Assembly (NCBI GenBank): GCA_016806715.1
Contig: CP060531.1
Location: forward strand, 1,101,966-1,165,965
Length of the DNA: 64,000 nt
Source: Thermoplasmatales archaeon
GTDB taxonomy: Archaea; Thermoplasmatota; Thermoplasmata; Thermoplasmatales; Thermoplasmataceae
Direction of reading: 5' to 3'
The number at the start of each line of letters is the position of its first letter. Position 1 is the stretch's first letter. The notes under the pieces were generated by a model that saw only the letters and a list, made by a program, of their open reading frames with translations, was not told where the DNA came from and searched no databases. A program made the translations under genes and the position numbers. Below, piece by piece: positions 16,748 through 26,319 of this stretch.

Positions 16748-17734
16748 ATGGAGAGCAAAGACTTGATCTTGAGGAGGGAGTTCCTCCGTGATGAACTAAC
16801 TGACATGGTGTTTTATGCCAAGTTAGCTCCGACAATTAAGGACGAACAGTTCAGCAAGAATCTAAAGCGGCTCTCTGCCATAGAGAAGAAACATTCGGAC
16901 TTCTGGCGCTCTTCGCTGGAAGAAAATGGCATCGAGACGAAGAAAATCAGGCCTAAACGATTCAAGATAGCCATATTGCTGATTCTAAGATGGCTAGTTG
17001 GAAGTAACCTGGCCATTAAGATGGTTGAGTATGGGGAAGTTGGATCGATACTGAAATATTCTCAATATATGGAAAAGGCCGAGGAAACCCCTGAATTCAA
17101 GGAAAGACTGGGAAATATAATAAAGGACGAGAGGGAGCACGAAGAGACATTCAAGAATGAACTTATCAGGATAGAGGACAAACTAGAGTGGAACCGTAAC
17201 GTGATATACAGCATGAGCGACGGGCTTGTTGAGGTTCTGGCGGCTCTGGCTGGTCTGTCTGCGGTGATCAGTGATCACATCTACGTTGCGATCAGTGGTA
17301 TGGTAGTGGGACTTGGAGGAGCAATGAGCATGACACTGGGGGCTTACCTGTCCAAGAAAAATGAAGTCGATTACAGCATAACCCAGATGAAGAAAAACCA
17401 TGAGAACCATGATAGCAGACTTGAGAAATCAGAACTCAGGAGGCTCAATTCAGGTACTTCCAGAACCACAAGAGTAACAGCACTATCATACGGCTTGGGA
17501 GCCGCTGTTCCAATAATACCGTTTGTATTCTTTTCCGGAATTGATCCTCTGATCATAGCTGTGATTCTTGTTGGAATAGTGCAGGCTATCACAAATGCCA
17601 TCACGGCAATTTCCGTCAACAACCGTGCTCTATTTTCATCAATCAGGGCCGCCGGCTTATCTCTACTCGTTGCTGCCAGTACTTACGCTCTGGGAGAAAT
17701 ATTCCACATTGTTCTTGGCGTTTCGTTTGTGTAA
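16748..17734 (+). CDS. VIT1/CCC1-type transporter with N-terminal ferritin-like domain
   Basis: Probably exports or sequesters Fe2+/Mn2+. Residues ~1-150 are a ferritin/rubrerythrin-like helical domain with iron-type carboxylates (KLAPTIKDEQF, AIEKKHSDFW, DEREHEETFKNEL). From ~160 a CCC1-type membrane domain follows: SMSDGLVEVLAALAGLS (family signature), GGAMSMTLGAYLSKKNE and three C-terminal helices. About 328 aa. I chose ATG 16748 by the TATA spacing; the longer frame starts inside IS-flanking DNA. The ferritin-VIT fusion is a known family, thought to link iron sensing or oxidation to transport. Confidence 0.8.
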   Translation: MESKDLILRREFLRDELTDMVFYAKLAPTIKDEQFSKNLKRLSAIEKKHSDFWRSSLEENGIETKKIRPKRFKIAILLILRWLVGSNLAIKMVEYGEVGSILKYSQYMEKAEETPEFKERLGNIIKDEREHEETFKNELIRIEDKLEWNRNVIYSMSDGLVEVLAALAGLSAVISDHIYVAISGMVVGLGGAMSMTLGAYLSKKNEVDYSITQMKKNHENHDSRLEKSELRRLNSGTSRTTRVTALSYGLGAAVPIIPFVFFSGIDPLIIAVILVGIVQAITNAITAISVNNRALFSSIRAAGLSLLVAASTYALGEIFHIVLGVSFV

Positions 17735-17818
17735 CCCCATGAGCGTAACAGAAGAAAATACCTGCAGTAAAACCTTTTAATGATGCTCAATCTCAGAACC
17801 CAATAAAGGGTTGGTATT

Positions 17819-18598
17819 TTGTCAGTTTCAGTAAGCATAAGGGACCTGCACAAGAGGTACGGCAGCAACATCGCTCTTGACAGCATTAATCTGGACATTG
17901 AGGCCGGCCAGGTGTTCGGTATACTTGGCCCGAATGGATCGGGTAAAACAACCATCCTCAGGATAATATGCTCCATCCTGAACCAGACATCGGGGAAGGT
18001 CAACGTTCTTGGATACGATACATCTCTGAGCAAGAATGAAGTCAAGAAAAGAATTGGATACGTGCCAGAGACACCACTGCTTTATGAATCTCTTACTCCA
18101 TCCGAGTACTTTTCATTTACAGCGTCTGTTAGAGAAATTGATCAGAAAACACTCACAGACAGGGTAAGCAACTTTTCTACTGCATTAGGTATCAATGGAT
18201 CATTAAATGATCTAATTGGATCACTGTCGTTTGGAACAAAGCAAAAGGTCGCGATTATAGGGGCTCTCCTTCATGATCCTGAGATTATTGTTCTGGATGA
18301 AGGCATGAATGGTCTGGATCCTTTATCGGCAAAAATTCTTAAGGATCTGCTGGCAGACCTTGCAGCAAGAGGCAAGACCGTAATATTCTCAACCCACATA
18401 ATGGAAGTCGCCGAAAGTGTATGCGACAGGATAGCAATTCTATACCATGGAAATATAGTCTCAGTTGGAACAATGAAGGACCTGAAAGAGTCAGCGGGGA
18501 CAGCTGAAACAAACCTCGAGGATATCTTCATCAAGTTGACCGGGAATGAGAATATTCACGAAATAGTTTCGTCCCTGAAGGAATCGCTGAGAAGATGA
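17819..18598 (+). CDS. ABC transporter ATP-binding protein
   Basis: ATPase of an ABC-2 exporter. Walker A GPNGSGKTT, Walker B IIVLDEGMNGLDP and the switch histidine FSTHIME are present. The signature is degenerate: LSFGTKQK in place of LSGGQ. About 259 aa with the start at TTG 17819, which is required to keep the first beta-strand (SVSIRDLHKRYG). The stop overlaps the permease ATG by 4 nt, so the two form one unit. The substrate is unknown. Confidence 0.85.
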   Translation: MSVSVSIRDLHKRYGSNIALDSINLDIEAGQVFGILGPNGSGKTTILRIICSILNQTSGKVNVLGYDTSLSKNEVKKRIGYVPETPLLYESLTPSEYFSFTASVREIDQKTLTDRVSNFSTALGINGSLNDLIGSLSFGTKQKVAIIGALLHDPEIIVLDEGMNGLDPLSAKILKDLLADLAARGKTVIFSTHIMEVAESVCDRIAILYHGNIVSVGTMKDLKESAGTAETNLEDIFIKLTGNENIHEIVSSLKESLRR

Positions 18599-20205
18599 GC
18601 TCTTCAAGGCATCTAATTGAGAGAACCCTCATTGTTGAACAGAGGTACCTGGGAATGCGGAATTCGGTGCAATTCCAGAATAAGATTAACCGACTGAATT
18701 ACGGGCCGAAAAAATATTTCGACAGGATGATCTTTTTGAATTATGGCTTCACGGCAGTAATGCTGATAATTTTTTCCATAGTAATGGTCTTCCCTGCACT
18801 GTTTTCAACAAGCCCGGAAACTGCAGTAGCCGATGTTGGCTTTGTCCTTTTTGCTTATACGCTTTCCATGAGCATATACAATTCGTTCATATTTTTTAAC
18901 ACAATAGGCAACCATCGCCTGGTGGAGCCACTTGGGGTATTACCCGTAAAGAACGGCGACGACATCCTGTTCATGTCATGGCTGAAATACAATGGTTCAT
19001 CGTCCATATTCATAGTTGTTCCTGTCCTGGTTCTGTACGCTATAAAATTCTCATCTTATGAAACCCTTTTCATGGGGTCAATATGGCTCCTTTCTATCAT
19101 AATATTGGGATACTCCGTCGGTGCTATAATTTATATGTCAGTGAGAAAGAGGATATCCGGTGACCGTTCACCGATCATGAGCTCCATCAAGGGTGCGCTC
19201 AGGATGATGGTAATAATAGGGATATTCGCGATGTTTGAAATCATGATCTATTTTCCAGGGGTATTGATAAATTACATACCAAGGGCGGCTGGATTGCCTG
19301 GTATGCTTGTCCCCCTTCTTAATGTTACCACCGTTGTTTTCCAGGCCTCTCCTGTGAATCTGAATTTCATCTCAGATATTGGGGTTACGACATTTTATCT
19401 GGCTGTGTTCCTTGTTGCATTTTCCCTCATCAAGTCAAGGATATTCACAGTGCTTTCAAATTCCCCTGACTCAATTCCAGGAAACAGGCAATTACCCGTG
19501 AACCTGAGAGTATATGGGTTTTTCTACTCATTATTCATGAAGGACATACGCGGCATCTTGAGGAAATCCCAGAATATCATACTAATATTTCTTCCTGCAA
19601 TTTTTGTTCTGCCGACTATCTTGCCCCTGCTCGTATTCGGAACCGCCAGGAATACAGATGTGTCATCACTCTACTACTCGCTGCTCTCCATAGTCATAAT
19701 ATCATCAACTTTCTATTCAATTGTGCTGATGGCATCTGAAGGAAACGGAATTGAAGTCATAAATTCGCTTCCGCTCAGCAATAGTGACCAGATCATCTCA
19801 AAGTCGGTGGTTGGAATTTTTCTTTTCGTGTTGATAGTTTCGCCCCTGACTATACTGATCACAGCGCTCAACGGAATGGGGGTTATTGTCACATTCTTCC
19901 TTCTTTTCAATATTATTGTGGCATATTCATACACTTCACTGTTTAACCTGAAATGGCTCAGGGGAAAGATTTCAGACGGCACCAGGACCATAAATTTCTA
20001 TTCCTTTGGCGGGAATATTGTATATGTGCTACTGTTTATTTATTCTCTTTCGCTCATTGCTCTCTCTGCAATGGCAGGGAACTTCGCCACTTTTGCTGTT
20101 TTTCACTCATTCTATACAAACTCCAATTCATTCATATATTTTGAGTCTATATTCAATATCCTGATCTTCCTTGGTATATTCTGGAGTGTCGTATCTGCTC
20201 GTTAG
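18595..20205 (+). CDS. Large ABC-2 type permease
   Basis: A membrane protein of 536 aa with about twelve hydrophobic segments in two clusters (~45-250 and ~310-535), separated by a polar stretch (KDIRGILRKSQN). The size suggests the two permease halves are fused in one chain. It follows the ATPase gene by an ATGA overlap and is its likely partner. The N-terminal cytoplasmic leader (LIERTLIVEQRYLGM) may contact the ATPase. I cannot assign the substrate. Confidence 0.75.
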   Translation: MSSSRHLIERTLIVEQRYLGMRNSVQFQNKINRLNYGPKKYFDRMIFLNYGFTAVMLIIFSIVMVFPALFSTSPETAVADVGFVLFAYTLSMSIYNSFIFFNTIGNHRLVEPLGVLPVKNGDDILFMSWLKYNGSSSIFIVVPVLVLYAIKFSSYETLFMGSIWLLSIIILGYSVGAIIYMSVRKRISGDRSPIMSSIKGALRMMVIIGIFAMFEIMIYFPGVLINYIPRAAGLPGMLVPLLNVTTVVFQASPVNLNFISDIGVTTFYLAVFLVAFSLIKSRIFTVLSNSPDSIPGNRQLPVNLRVYGFFYSLFMKDIRGILRKSQNIILIFLPAIFVLPTILPLLVFGTARNTDVSSLYYSLLSIVIISSTFYSIVLMASEGNGIEVINSLPLSNSDQIISKSVVGIFLFVLIVSPLTILITALNGMGVIVTFFLLFNIIVAYSYTSLFNLKWLRGKISDGTRTINFYSFGGNIVYVLLFIYSLSLIALSAMAGNFATFAVFHSFYTNSNSFIYFESIFNILIFLGIFWSVVSAR

Positions 20206-20367
20206 AGCCCAGAAAACAATTGGCCAGGATTCACGACGATGTCAGGCTGGTTCAAAGAACATTGTTCCCGGGCGTCCCGGTGAATTTAGGCAAAGATAAG
20301 AAGCAGGAGTGTTTTCTCGCGAAAGGATTATTAATTGTATTTTAATATCGCAAGGTCGTGATGATAA

Positions 20368-20820
20368 ATGGCAGATGTTAAAAAAGCTCCCACACAGAAA
20401 CTGATAAACACTATGGCGGAAGCTTTCAGTGAAGATAAGAGACTCGAGTCACCTGATTGGTTAAAGTATGTAAAGGCGGGCATTCATAAGGAAAAGGCAT
20501 GGGAGCAGCCTGACTGGTATTACAGGCGATTGGCATCCACGTTGAGGAAAGTTTACGTAATGGGCCCAATTGGAATATCAAGACTTAGTGCTGAATATGG
20601 CGGTCGTGTGGACAGAGGATCAAGAATGTACCATCCCGGAACCGGTAGCAGAGCCATAGTAAGACACATGCTCGAAACGTTGGAAAAGTTGGGATATGTT
20701 AAGAAAAACCAGCGAGGAAGACAGATATCTCCGCAGGGACAGGCGTTCATAGACAAGGCTGTGAATGGAGTCATGAAGGCGGTCGTTGAGACAGACAAAT
20801 CAATGGAAAAATACCTCTGA
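20368..20820 (+). CDS. rps19e: Ribosomal protein S19e
   Basis: An archaeal/eukaryotic small-subunit protein that binds the head of the 30S. The wHTH-like fold is recognisable: ESPDWLKYVKAGIHKEKAWE, DWYYRRLASTLRKVY, GPIGISRLSAEYGG and the GSRAIVRHMLETLEKLGY helix. 150 aa is full length. A TATA-like TTTAATAT lies ~23 nt upstream. It opens the conserved archaeal cluster S19e-PDCD5-L39e-L31e-aIF6 present here. Confidence 0.95.
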   Translation: MADVKKAPTQKLINTMAEAFSEDKRLESPDWLKYVKAGIHKEKAWEQPDWYYRRLASTLRKVYVMGPIGISRLSAEYGGRVDRGSRMYHPGTGSRAIVRHMLETLEKLGYVKKNQRGRQISPQGQAFIDKAVNGVMKAVVETDKSMEKYL

Positions 20821-20933
20821 TAAATTGGTAACAGTTTTATAGGTTTTTTCAATCAGTTATTTAACATCTGTTCATTGAGGCAACATTTCAATGATAAACA
20901 TGCCATACAAGGTTCTTCGGATGAGTGATTAAG

Positions 20934-21281
20934 ATGGAAAATGATGACGAGCTCAACGAAATAAGACGCAGGAAAATGGAGGAACTTAGCAGATCCTCAA
21001 ACGATCAGCAACTTGCTGAACAGCAAAGGCAGGCTCAAGAGCTGGAACGCGCGAGAAGGCAGCAGGTTCTGAGGCAAATACTTTCACCAGAGGCGAGAGA
21101 CAGGCTCAGCAATGTACGCCTTGTGCGGCCGGATCTTGCTGAGAATGTAGAAAATCAGCTGATCCAGCTTGCAAATATGGGAAGAGTTAATAGGTTACTC
21201 ACTGATACGGACATAAAGGATATACTTTCAAAATTTCTCGAAAACAAGAGGGAAACCAAGATAGAGAGGAGAGATAAATGA
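20934..21281 (+). CDS. PDCD5-family DNA-binding protein
   Basis: Archaeal homologue of human PDCD5/TFAR19, a small helical nucleic-acid-binding protein. A charged N-terminal helix ([18 protein letters not shown]) leads into the conserved core [20 protein letters not shown] and a C-terminal helix. I chose ATG 20934 (MENDDEL) over a GTG three codons earlier. About 115 aa, normal for the family. It ends 4 nt into the start of rpl39e (ATGA), showing translational coupling in the ribosomal cluster. Confidence 0.92.
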   Translation: MENDDELNEIRRRKMEELSRSSNDQQLAEQQRQAQELERARRQQVLRQILSPEARDRLSNVRLVRPDLAENVENQLIQLANMGRVNRLLTDTDIKDILSKFLENKRETKIERRDK

Positions 21282-21433
21282 GCCGAAACAAAGAGACTGG
21301 AAGAAAAATAAGATTAATGAAGAGAATCAAAGAAAACAGGAGAGTTCCTGGTTGGGTAATGATGAGAACAGACAGGCACGTAACGCAGAATCCGAGAAGG
21401 CGAAGCTGGAGAAGAAACGGGCTTAAGCTCTGA
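21278..21433 (+). CDS. rpl39e: Ribosomal protein L39e
   Basis: A 51-aa, very basic protein that lines the large-subunit exit tunnel in archaea and eukaryotes. It reads [20 protein letters not shown] at the start and contains the family motifs [11 protein letters not shown] and [14 protein letters not shown]. The ATG overlaps the stop of the PDCD5 gene, and rpl31e starts 9 nt later with a GAGGTG ribosome site between. Confidence 0.95.
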   Translation: MSRNKETGRKIRLMKRIKENRRVPGWVMMRTDRHVTQNPRRRSWRRNGLKL

Positions 21434-21442
21434 GGTGGTTAA

Positions 21443-21712
21443 ATGGTTGAAAATCAGGTCAGCAATGAAATGCTTTTGATGATTCCGCTCAGGAAAGCCA
21501 AATTATCCTCACGTTCAAGAAGAGCTGACACGGCAATCAGCATAATAAAGGAAAATGTTGCCAGATTTGCCAAGGCAGAACCGGATAAGATATGGGTAGA
21601 TAACAGGGTCAATGAACTCATCTGGTCGAAGGGCAAGAAGAAGATACCATCTTCCATACAAGTAAAGATTATAAAACTTCAAGAAGGAACAACAGAAGTC
21701 CTGTTGCCGTAG
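21443..21712 (+). CDS. rpl31e: Ribosomal protein L31e
   Basis: A large-subunit protein near the exit tunnel. 89 aa, with RSRRADTAISIIKENVARF, DKIWVDNRVNELIWSKG and KIPSSIQVKIIKL covering the whole L31e domain. A GAGGTGG ribosome-binding site (21432-21438) precedes the ATG, overlapping the rpl39e stop. It is the fourth gene of the conserved cluster. Confidence 0.95.
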   Translation: MVENQVSNEMLLMIPLRKAKLSSRSRRADTAISIIKENVARFAKAEPDKIWVDNRVNELIWSKGKKKIPSSIQVKIIKLQEGTTEVLLP

Positions 21713-21723
21713 AATTAAATTGC

Positions 21724-22377
21724 ATGATAAAAAAATTATCTATTTTAGACAGTGATTTTATTGGTGTTTATTCCCGGGTATGGGAAGACATTGCTTTGAT
21801 ACCCAAAACTATGCCGGATTCTGCTGACAAGGAATTCGAGGAAATACTGGGTGTAAAGGTCATAAGGACGATAATAGATAATTCATACCTTATAGGGTGT
21901 CTTTCAGTAATGAACTCCAATGGTATAATTCTCTCGAGCAGTGCCGAGAACGGGATATCACGTGAAACTTATGGTGACAGGAATATCCTCTTTCTGAAGG
22001 ACAAAATAAATGCCATAGGAAATGACATAATTACAAATGACCATGGCGCCATGATTCACAAATCATTCACCGAATCCTCTAAGAAGAAGATCGAGGACGC
22101 CCTGGGAGTAGAAGTTGTAAAAGATACTATCGGTGGTGTAAAAACCGTTGGTAGTGTTGGCGTTGTGACAAATAAGGGTATGCTGGTCTCGCCAGAAGCT
22201 ACGGAAGAAGAAATTAAGAAGATCAGCGATCTGTTCAGGGTTAGTGTCAAGCCGGGCACCGCAAATTTCGGCAGCATATTCGTGGGATCATCGATCCTCG
22301 CCAACAGCAAGGGAATATTCATCGGAAAATCAACCACTCCAATAGAGATTGGAAGGATCGACGATTCCCTCAGTTAA
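21724..22377 (+). CDS. eif6: Translation initiation factor 6 (aIF6)
   Basis: The anti-association factor that binds L14/L24 of the 50S and blocks premature 70S formation. The pentein-fold repeats are visible: GVKVIRTIIDNSYLIGCLSV, SNGIILSSSAE, TNDHGAMIH, GVEVVKDTIGGVKTVGSVG and TNKGMLVSPEATEEE. 217 aa is full length. Last gene of the S19e-aIF6 cluster. Its 3' end overlaps the convergent pyrE by 8 nt. Confidence 0.95.
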   Translation: MIKKLSILDSDFIGVYSRVWEDIALIPKTMPDSADKEFEEILGVKVIRTIIDNSYLIGCLSVMNSNGIILSSSAENGISRETYGDRNILFLKDKINAIGNDIITNDHGAMIHKSFTESSKKKIEDALGVEVVKDTIGGVKTVGSVGVVTNKGMLVSPEATEEEIKKISDLFRVSVKPGTANFGSIFVGSSILANSKGIFIGKSTTPIEIGRIDDSLS

Positions 22378-22876
22378 TGTGTTCCAGGTCAGAAATTTTC
22401 AGCAGTGGAACAAGTTCCACCCCGTTTTCTTTCAATAACTCAGATCCTCCATCCATGCGGTCAACGACACAGATCGCTCTCTTCACTATGCCTCCATTTT
22501 CCCTGATAAGATTGACTGCCTTCAGCAGTGAGTTCCCGGTTGTGACAACATCCTCAACCATATCTATGGTCTCGCCAGTATCGATCTTTCCTACTGTAAG
22601 TTTTTTTGTACCGTGTGTTATACTTTTCCTTAGGATAACATACGGAATAGTCTTTAAAATTGACACCGATACAATGAGTGGAACTGCCCCAAGCTCCATG
22701 CCTGCAATTTTTCCGGCTGTTATTTTTTTAGCAATTTCCTCCGATATTGCCTTCAGTACCATTGGATCCGTTGCAGCCTCCTTTATGTCCACATAATACG
22801 ACGATTTCTTGCCCGATGTAAGGACAAAATCACCGATTTTAATTGCCCCTGAACTCAAGAGGATATCCTTCAACAT
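22370..22876 (-). CDS. pyrE: Orotate phosphoribosyltransferase
   Basis: Makes OMP from orotate and PRPP in UMP synthesis. The PRPP loop is VEDVVTTGNS; the substrate region shows LTSGKKSSYYVDIKEA and GMELGAVPL. I chose ATG 22876 (MLKDILLSS), giving 168 aa, the usual archaeal size; upstream codons add a hydrophobic leader without family similarity. pyrF, the next pathway step, lies ~1.9 kb away on the other strand, beyond ftsZ. Confidence 0.9.
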   Translation of the reverse strand: MLKDILLSSGAIKIGDFVLTSGKKSSYYVDIKEAATDPMVLKAISEEIAKKITAGKIAGMELGAVPLIVSVSILKTIPYVILRKSITHGTKKLTVGKIDTGETIDMVEDVVTTGNSLLKAVNLIRENGGIVKRAICVVDRMDGGSELLKENGVELVPLLKISDLEHIN

Positions 22877-23030
22877 ATATTGCGGTATCAAAGGGAGATA
22901 AAAAATAATTCGCATCACCGATTGAAGTTTATTGGCGTATTTTGTCTGACAAATTATGTCACATATGCTTTCATCGTAAAATTTAATGTTTTCATAATGG
23001 CTTGAAAAGGCAAAGATTTTGAAAACAAAC

Positions 23031-23041
23031 ATTTAAATATA
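23031..23041 (+). promoter_or_regulatory. TATA-like box of ftsZ
   Basis: ATTTAAATATA is centred about 29 nt before ATG 23065, giving a short or absent leader. Confidence 0.5.
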
Positions 23042-23064
23042 GTTTTAAGCATATTATCAGACAT

Positions 23065-24216
23065 ATGAATGACATAATGGATATAATTTCTAAATCTGTG
23101 ATGCTTGAAGAAGAGGTATCCGAGTCAGGATTCTGGGACGGTTTTGAAAACTTCCCTCCGGCACCCGAAGATGCGCGTATTGCTGAAATAGCAAACAAGC
23201 AGAAGGTAAGGATAAAAATTGTGGGCTGCGGAGGCGGAGGTTGTAACACGGTTGAACGCCTAAACCTTACCGGTGTTAAAGGAGCAGAGCTCATTGCGGT
23301 TAACACAGATGCCAAGCACCTTCTCAGTCTTGGCACACGCAGGAAGATGTTGATTGGAAGGAATCTCATGGGCGGGGACGGAACTGGCGCAGAACCAAAA
23401 ATAGGAGAGAACTGTGCACTTGAAGACATTATTCCTATACAGAAACTTACGTACGGAACCGATATCACTTTCATAACTTGCGGTCTCGGAGGGGGCACTG
23501 GAACAGGTGCGTCCCCCGTAATAGCCAAATCAGCAAAGGATGCAGGCTCAACGGTGATTTCCATAGTAACGCTGCCATTCAAATCAGAAGGGGATATAAG
23601 AACGGAGAACGCTCTGAATGGGCTGGAAAAACTTGCTCAGTACTCTGACACAGTAATTGCCATCCCCAATGACAAACTCCTGGAAGAGGTACCAGGTCTC
23701 TCAATAGAAACAGCATTTGGATATGCTGATACACTGCTTGGAGAAACAATAAAAGGTATGACTGAGCTTATAACCCTTACTGGAATAATAAACGTGGACT
23801 ATGCTGATGTAAAGGCTGTAATGAAGGATGGCGGTGTCGCCATGGTGGGTACCGGAGAATCCAGTGTCGGTGACGACAGGGTGCTGCGGGCCATAAACGA
23901 AGCCCTGACCTCAAGGCTCGTGGAAGCAGACATAAGTGATGCCAGGAACTGCATTGTAAGGATAATAGGTGGCTATGACATGACGGTGAGCGAAGCAGAG
24001 AGTGCCACAAACGAAGTGCAGAAACGCATTAATCCAAACGCAAAGATAATATGGGGAGCCAGTGTGGAAAAGTACTACAACAAGAAGATACGTGTACTTG
24101 TGCTTCTAACAGGAGTTAAATCCCCATACATGCTTGCAAACCGCGCGGATGCAAAACAACTCAGGAAACTACTTTCCAACGCAGAGCAGGAACAGGAGAT
24201 TGACATAGTCTCCTGA
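23065..24216 (+). CDS. ftsZ: Cell division GTPase FtsZ
   Basis: A tubulin-like GTPase that polymerises at the division site. Motifs: IKIVGCGGGGCNTV (nucleotide-binding loop), the tubulin signature GGGTGTGASP (~142-151), NAL/T3-T6 loops around LPFKSEGDIRTENA, and the T7 loop NVDYADVKAVMKDGG, which supplies catalytic Asp residues. 383 aa, with a ~45-residue acidic N-terminal extension and a short C-terminal tail (EQEQEIDIVS) in place of the bacterial anchor peptide. Its 3' end is ~50 nt from pyrF on the same strand. Confidence 0.95.
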   Translation: MNDIMDIISKSVMLEEEVSESGFWDGFENFPPAPEDARIAEIANKQKVRIKIVGCGGGGCNTVERLNLTGVKGAELIAVNTDAKHLLSLGTRRKMLIGRNLMGGDGTGAEPKIGENCALEDIIPIQKLTYGTDITFITCGLGGGTGTGASPVIAKSAKDAGSTVISIVTLPFKSEGDIRTENALNGLEKLAQYSDTVIAIPNDKLLEEVPGLSIETAFGYADTLLGETIKGMTELITLTGIINVDYADVKAVMKDGGVAMVGTGESSVGDDRVLRAINEALTSRLVEADISDARNCIVRIIGGYDMTVSEAESATNEVQKRINPNAKIIWGASVEKYYNKKIRVLVLLTGVKSPYMLANRADAKQLRKLLSNAEQEQEIDIVS

Positions 24217-24265
24217 TTTCACGAATCTGCAGAATTTTTAAATAGTCCCTAAAATTAAGAAGAAC

Positions 24266-24898
24266 ATGCCCCGGCATAAGAGAGTGATTGCTGCGCTGGA
24301 CGTTTTTGAATCCAGTGAAGCTATCCGAATCGCAGACCAGATAAAGGAAGAAATAGCATTCATAAAGGTCAACTGGCCTCTTGTCATGAATGAGGGGATA
24401 GGGATTGTCGGAAAGCTCTCGAGATTCTCTCCAGTAATCTGCGACTTCAAGATTGCGGATGTTCCTAACACAAATGCCCTCATTGCAAGAAAATCCCGGG
24501 AGAATGGCGCGTGGGGTATTATATCGCATCAATTCACCGGGAGAGACTCCATGGAGGCGCTGATCAAGGAAGCCGGGGATATGAAGGTTTTTTCCGTCGT
24601 GTCAATGAGCAATGCAGGATCCAGGGATTTCATTGATCTCCATACTGATGAAATGATAGATATGTCAAAAGAATGCGGTGTCTATGGTTTTGTTGCACCA
24701 GGGAATAATACAAAAATGCTTGAATACATCAGGTCACGCGTTGGGAACAGCTGCATAATTTCTCCAGGAATAGGGGCGCAGGGCGGAACGCCGGCAGAGG
24801 CTATCAAACATGGCGCTGATTACATTATAATCGGGAGATCGATATATGAATCCGGGGATCCGGTATCTTACCTGCGGGAGATAAATTCGGGCTTGTAG
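24266..24898 (+). CDS. pyrF: Orotidine 5'-phosphate decarboxylase
   Basis: Converts OMP to UMP. The catalytic set D-K-D-K is visible in VIAALDV, FIKVNWPL and CDFKIADVPNTNA; the phosphate-binding end reads SPGIGAQGG and YIIIGRSIYESGDP. 210 aa is a typical archaeal length. It is read in the same direction as ftsZ and may be co-transcribed with it. An 8-bp hairpin candidate (CGGCTCTA/TAGA..GCCG) lies ~100 nt downstream. Confidence 0.93.
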   Translation: MPRHKRVIAALDVFESSEAIRIADQIKEEIAFIKVNWPLVMNEGIGIVGKLSRFSPVICDFKIADVPNTNALIARKSRENGAWGIISHQFTGRDSMEALIKEAGDMKVFSVVSMSNAGSRDFIDLHTDEMIDMSKECGVYGFVAPGNNTKMLEYIRSRVGNSCIISPGIGAQGGTPAEAIKHGADYIIIGRSIYESGDPVSYLREINSGL

Positions 24899-25596
24899 GG
24901 AATAGCAGCGTGTGGTACAGAAAAGAACCCGCATCCGTAGTGCGCGTGATTTTGGTTTATTTATGAAAAGTGAGCGGAAAAACATCCCCCCTTGGGTTTC
25001 GGCTCTAGCGGTTAGAGTGCCGTTAAACATTGGTGTTAAATAATAAGACTTCCTCAAAAAAAAAACAGGTCAAATTTCCGAAGCTTCCTATTCCTGTTAT
25101 CAATCTGGATCTGTATTTTTTCTGTCCTTATAGCCATTATTCGCAGTGGTATCTTTGTTCATGCCTGTTCCATGCTTGCAATTATGAGTTCAATGAACGA
25201 TTCCACTCGCCTCGATGTGTACAGACGGGTCAGTGGCACTTAGATACTTGCCAGATTCGAACCGCTGGTATATTGAAATCCCCTTAAGCCAATGGTACTC
25301 CAGCTCTTCTATAAAGATGCCAATAAGGGGAAGACCCAGCTTCAACGGGTATCCCTTATAATTATTGAATTTTTGAACGAATTTGTACCTATTAAGGTTT
25401 TAGATAATATAAGAAGATGCGAATATTCCCATCCTTATCACTAGATCCACAATCCTCACCCAAGTCCTGTCCACCGGGAGAGTATAGGTAAAGAACGGAA
25501 TCCCCGTGTCCGGAACCTTCATTATCAGGCTAATTTAACTGAACGCAATAATTCACTTTCTGAACGTAACATCACTGTCGGTCTTATGAGGCACAT
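24899..25596. other. ~700-nt intergenic region with a possible decayed minus-strand ORF
   Basis: No recognised gene. On the minus strand, one frame runs from an ATG near 25522 (MKVPDTGIPFFTYTLPVDRT) and has a single in-frame TAA around 25400. It then continues for ~70 codons (YKFVQKFNNYKGYPLKLG, then GIFIEELEYHWLKGISIYQR) to a stop near 25192. This could be a small decayed gene or chance. A hairpin near 25008-25030 could end pyrF transcription. Confidence 0.35.
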
Positions 25597-26232
25597 CTAC
25601 GGATCTTTCTTATCTTTTGTTCTATTTGAAGCACGTTTCTCTATCCATTTGCTCCAGTCCGCGCGAGAGATCATGTATGACAGGGCAATCGCAATGATCG
25701 CAAATATAACTCCAGCAACGATTAAGTCTATGGTGCTGGACGCATCCCCTCCAAGAAATATCGTTCCAAAGGCTGAATTCAACAGGAATGATGCGCCATA
25801 AACTATCATAAGCGTAATGACGATCTTCCCTGAAAGAAGGGCAATAAAGAATCTAACTCTGTTGTACCTGGCAAGTCCAAGCGGCGTATATACGATATCA
25901 TCTGGAATTGGTGTTGCGGCAGCTAAGAAGACTGCCATCCATGCGTAACGGGAGAATATAGTTCTAAAGGCTGTCAGGTTTTTCCTCGTCTCTGGCTTGA
26001 CTATTCTCGATCCTGTATAAAATGACTGAAAAACAATCATTTTTCCAGCTGCAGCACCGGACGCACTGGATACGACCAATAATGCCGGATCAAACTGGCC
26101 ACTCAGGGTTACAGCCAGTATTAGAAAGAGATAGGGTACTGGAATGTACACAATTAGGTTGGACCCCAAACTGAGTGCAAATATTCCCAGATACCCAAGT
26201 GAAAACAGGATTGCTAACGACAGATCGAGCAT
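25597..26232 (-). CDS. VTT/DedA-like membrane protein
   Basis: A polytopic membrane protein of the VTT (SNARE-associated, DedA/YdjX-like) superfamily, whose members include lipid scramblase or flippase-type transporters. About six hydrophobic segments; the central signature FSRYAWMAVFLAAATPIPDD then IVYTPLGLARYNRVRFF fits the R/F...PxPDD..Y..G pattern of this family in archaea. 211 aa, with a basic C-terminal tail (EKRASNRTKDKKDP). It is divergent from the P-type ATPase gene; the physiological substrate is unknown. Confidence 0.75.
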   Translation of the reverse strand: MLDLSLAILFSLGYLGIFALSLGSNLIVYIPVPYLFLILAVTLSGQFDPALLVVSSASGAAAGKMIVFQSFYTGSRIVKPETRKNLTAFRTIFSRYAWMAVFLAAATPIPDDIVYTPLGLARYNRVRFFIALLSGKIVITLMIVYGASFLLNSAFGTIFLGGDASSTIDLIVAGVIFAIIAIALSYMISRADWSKWIEKRASNRTKDKKDP

Positions 26233-26319
26233 AGCGATACTTAGAGGTCATCCTTTTTAAGCGTAATAAGGATGTGTTAAATATTCACCAAATATAGATT
26301 AAAATCTCGATTGGCAGGG

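Noticed and set aside
25245-25285. tRNA-like T-loop (GATTCGAAC) on the minus strand
   Set aside because: The flanking bases do not form a T-stem, and no anticodon or acceptor arm can be built around it.
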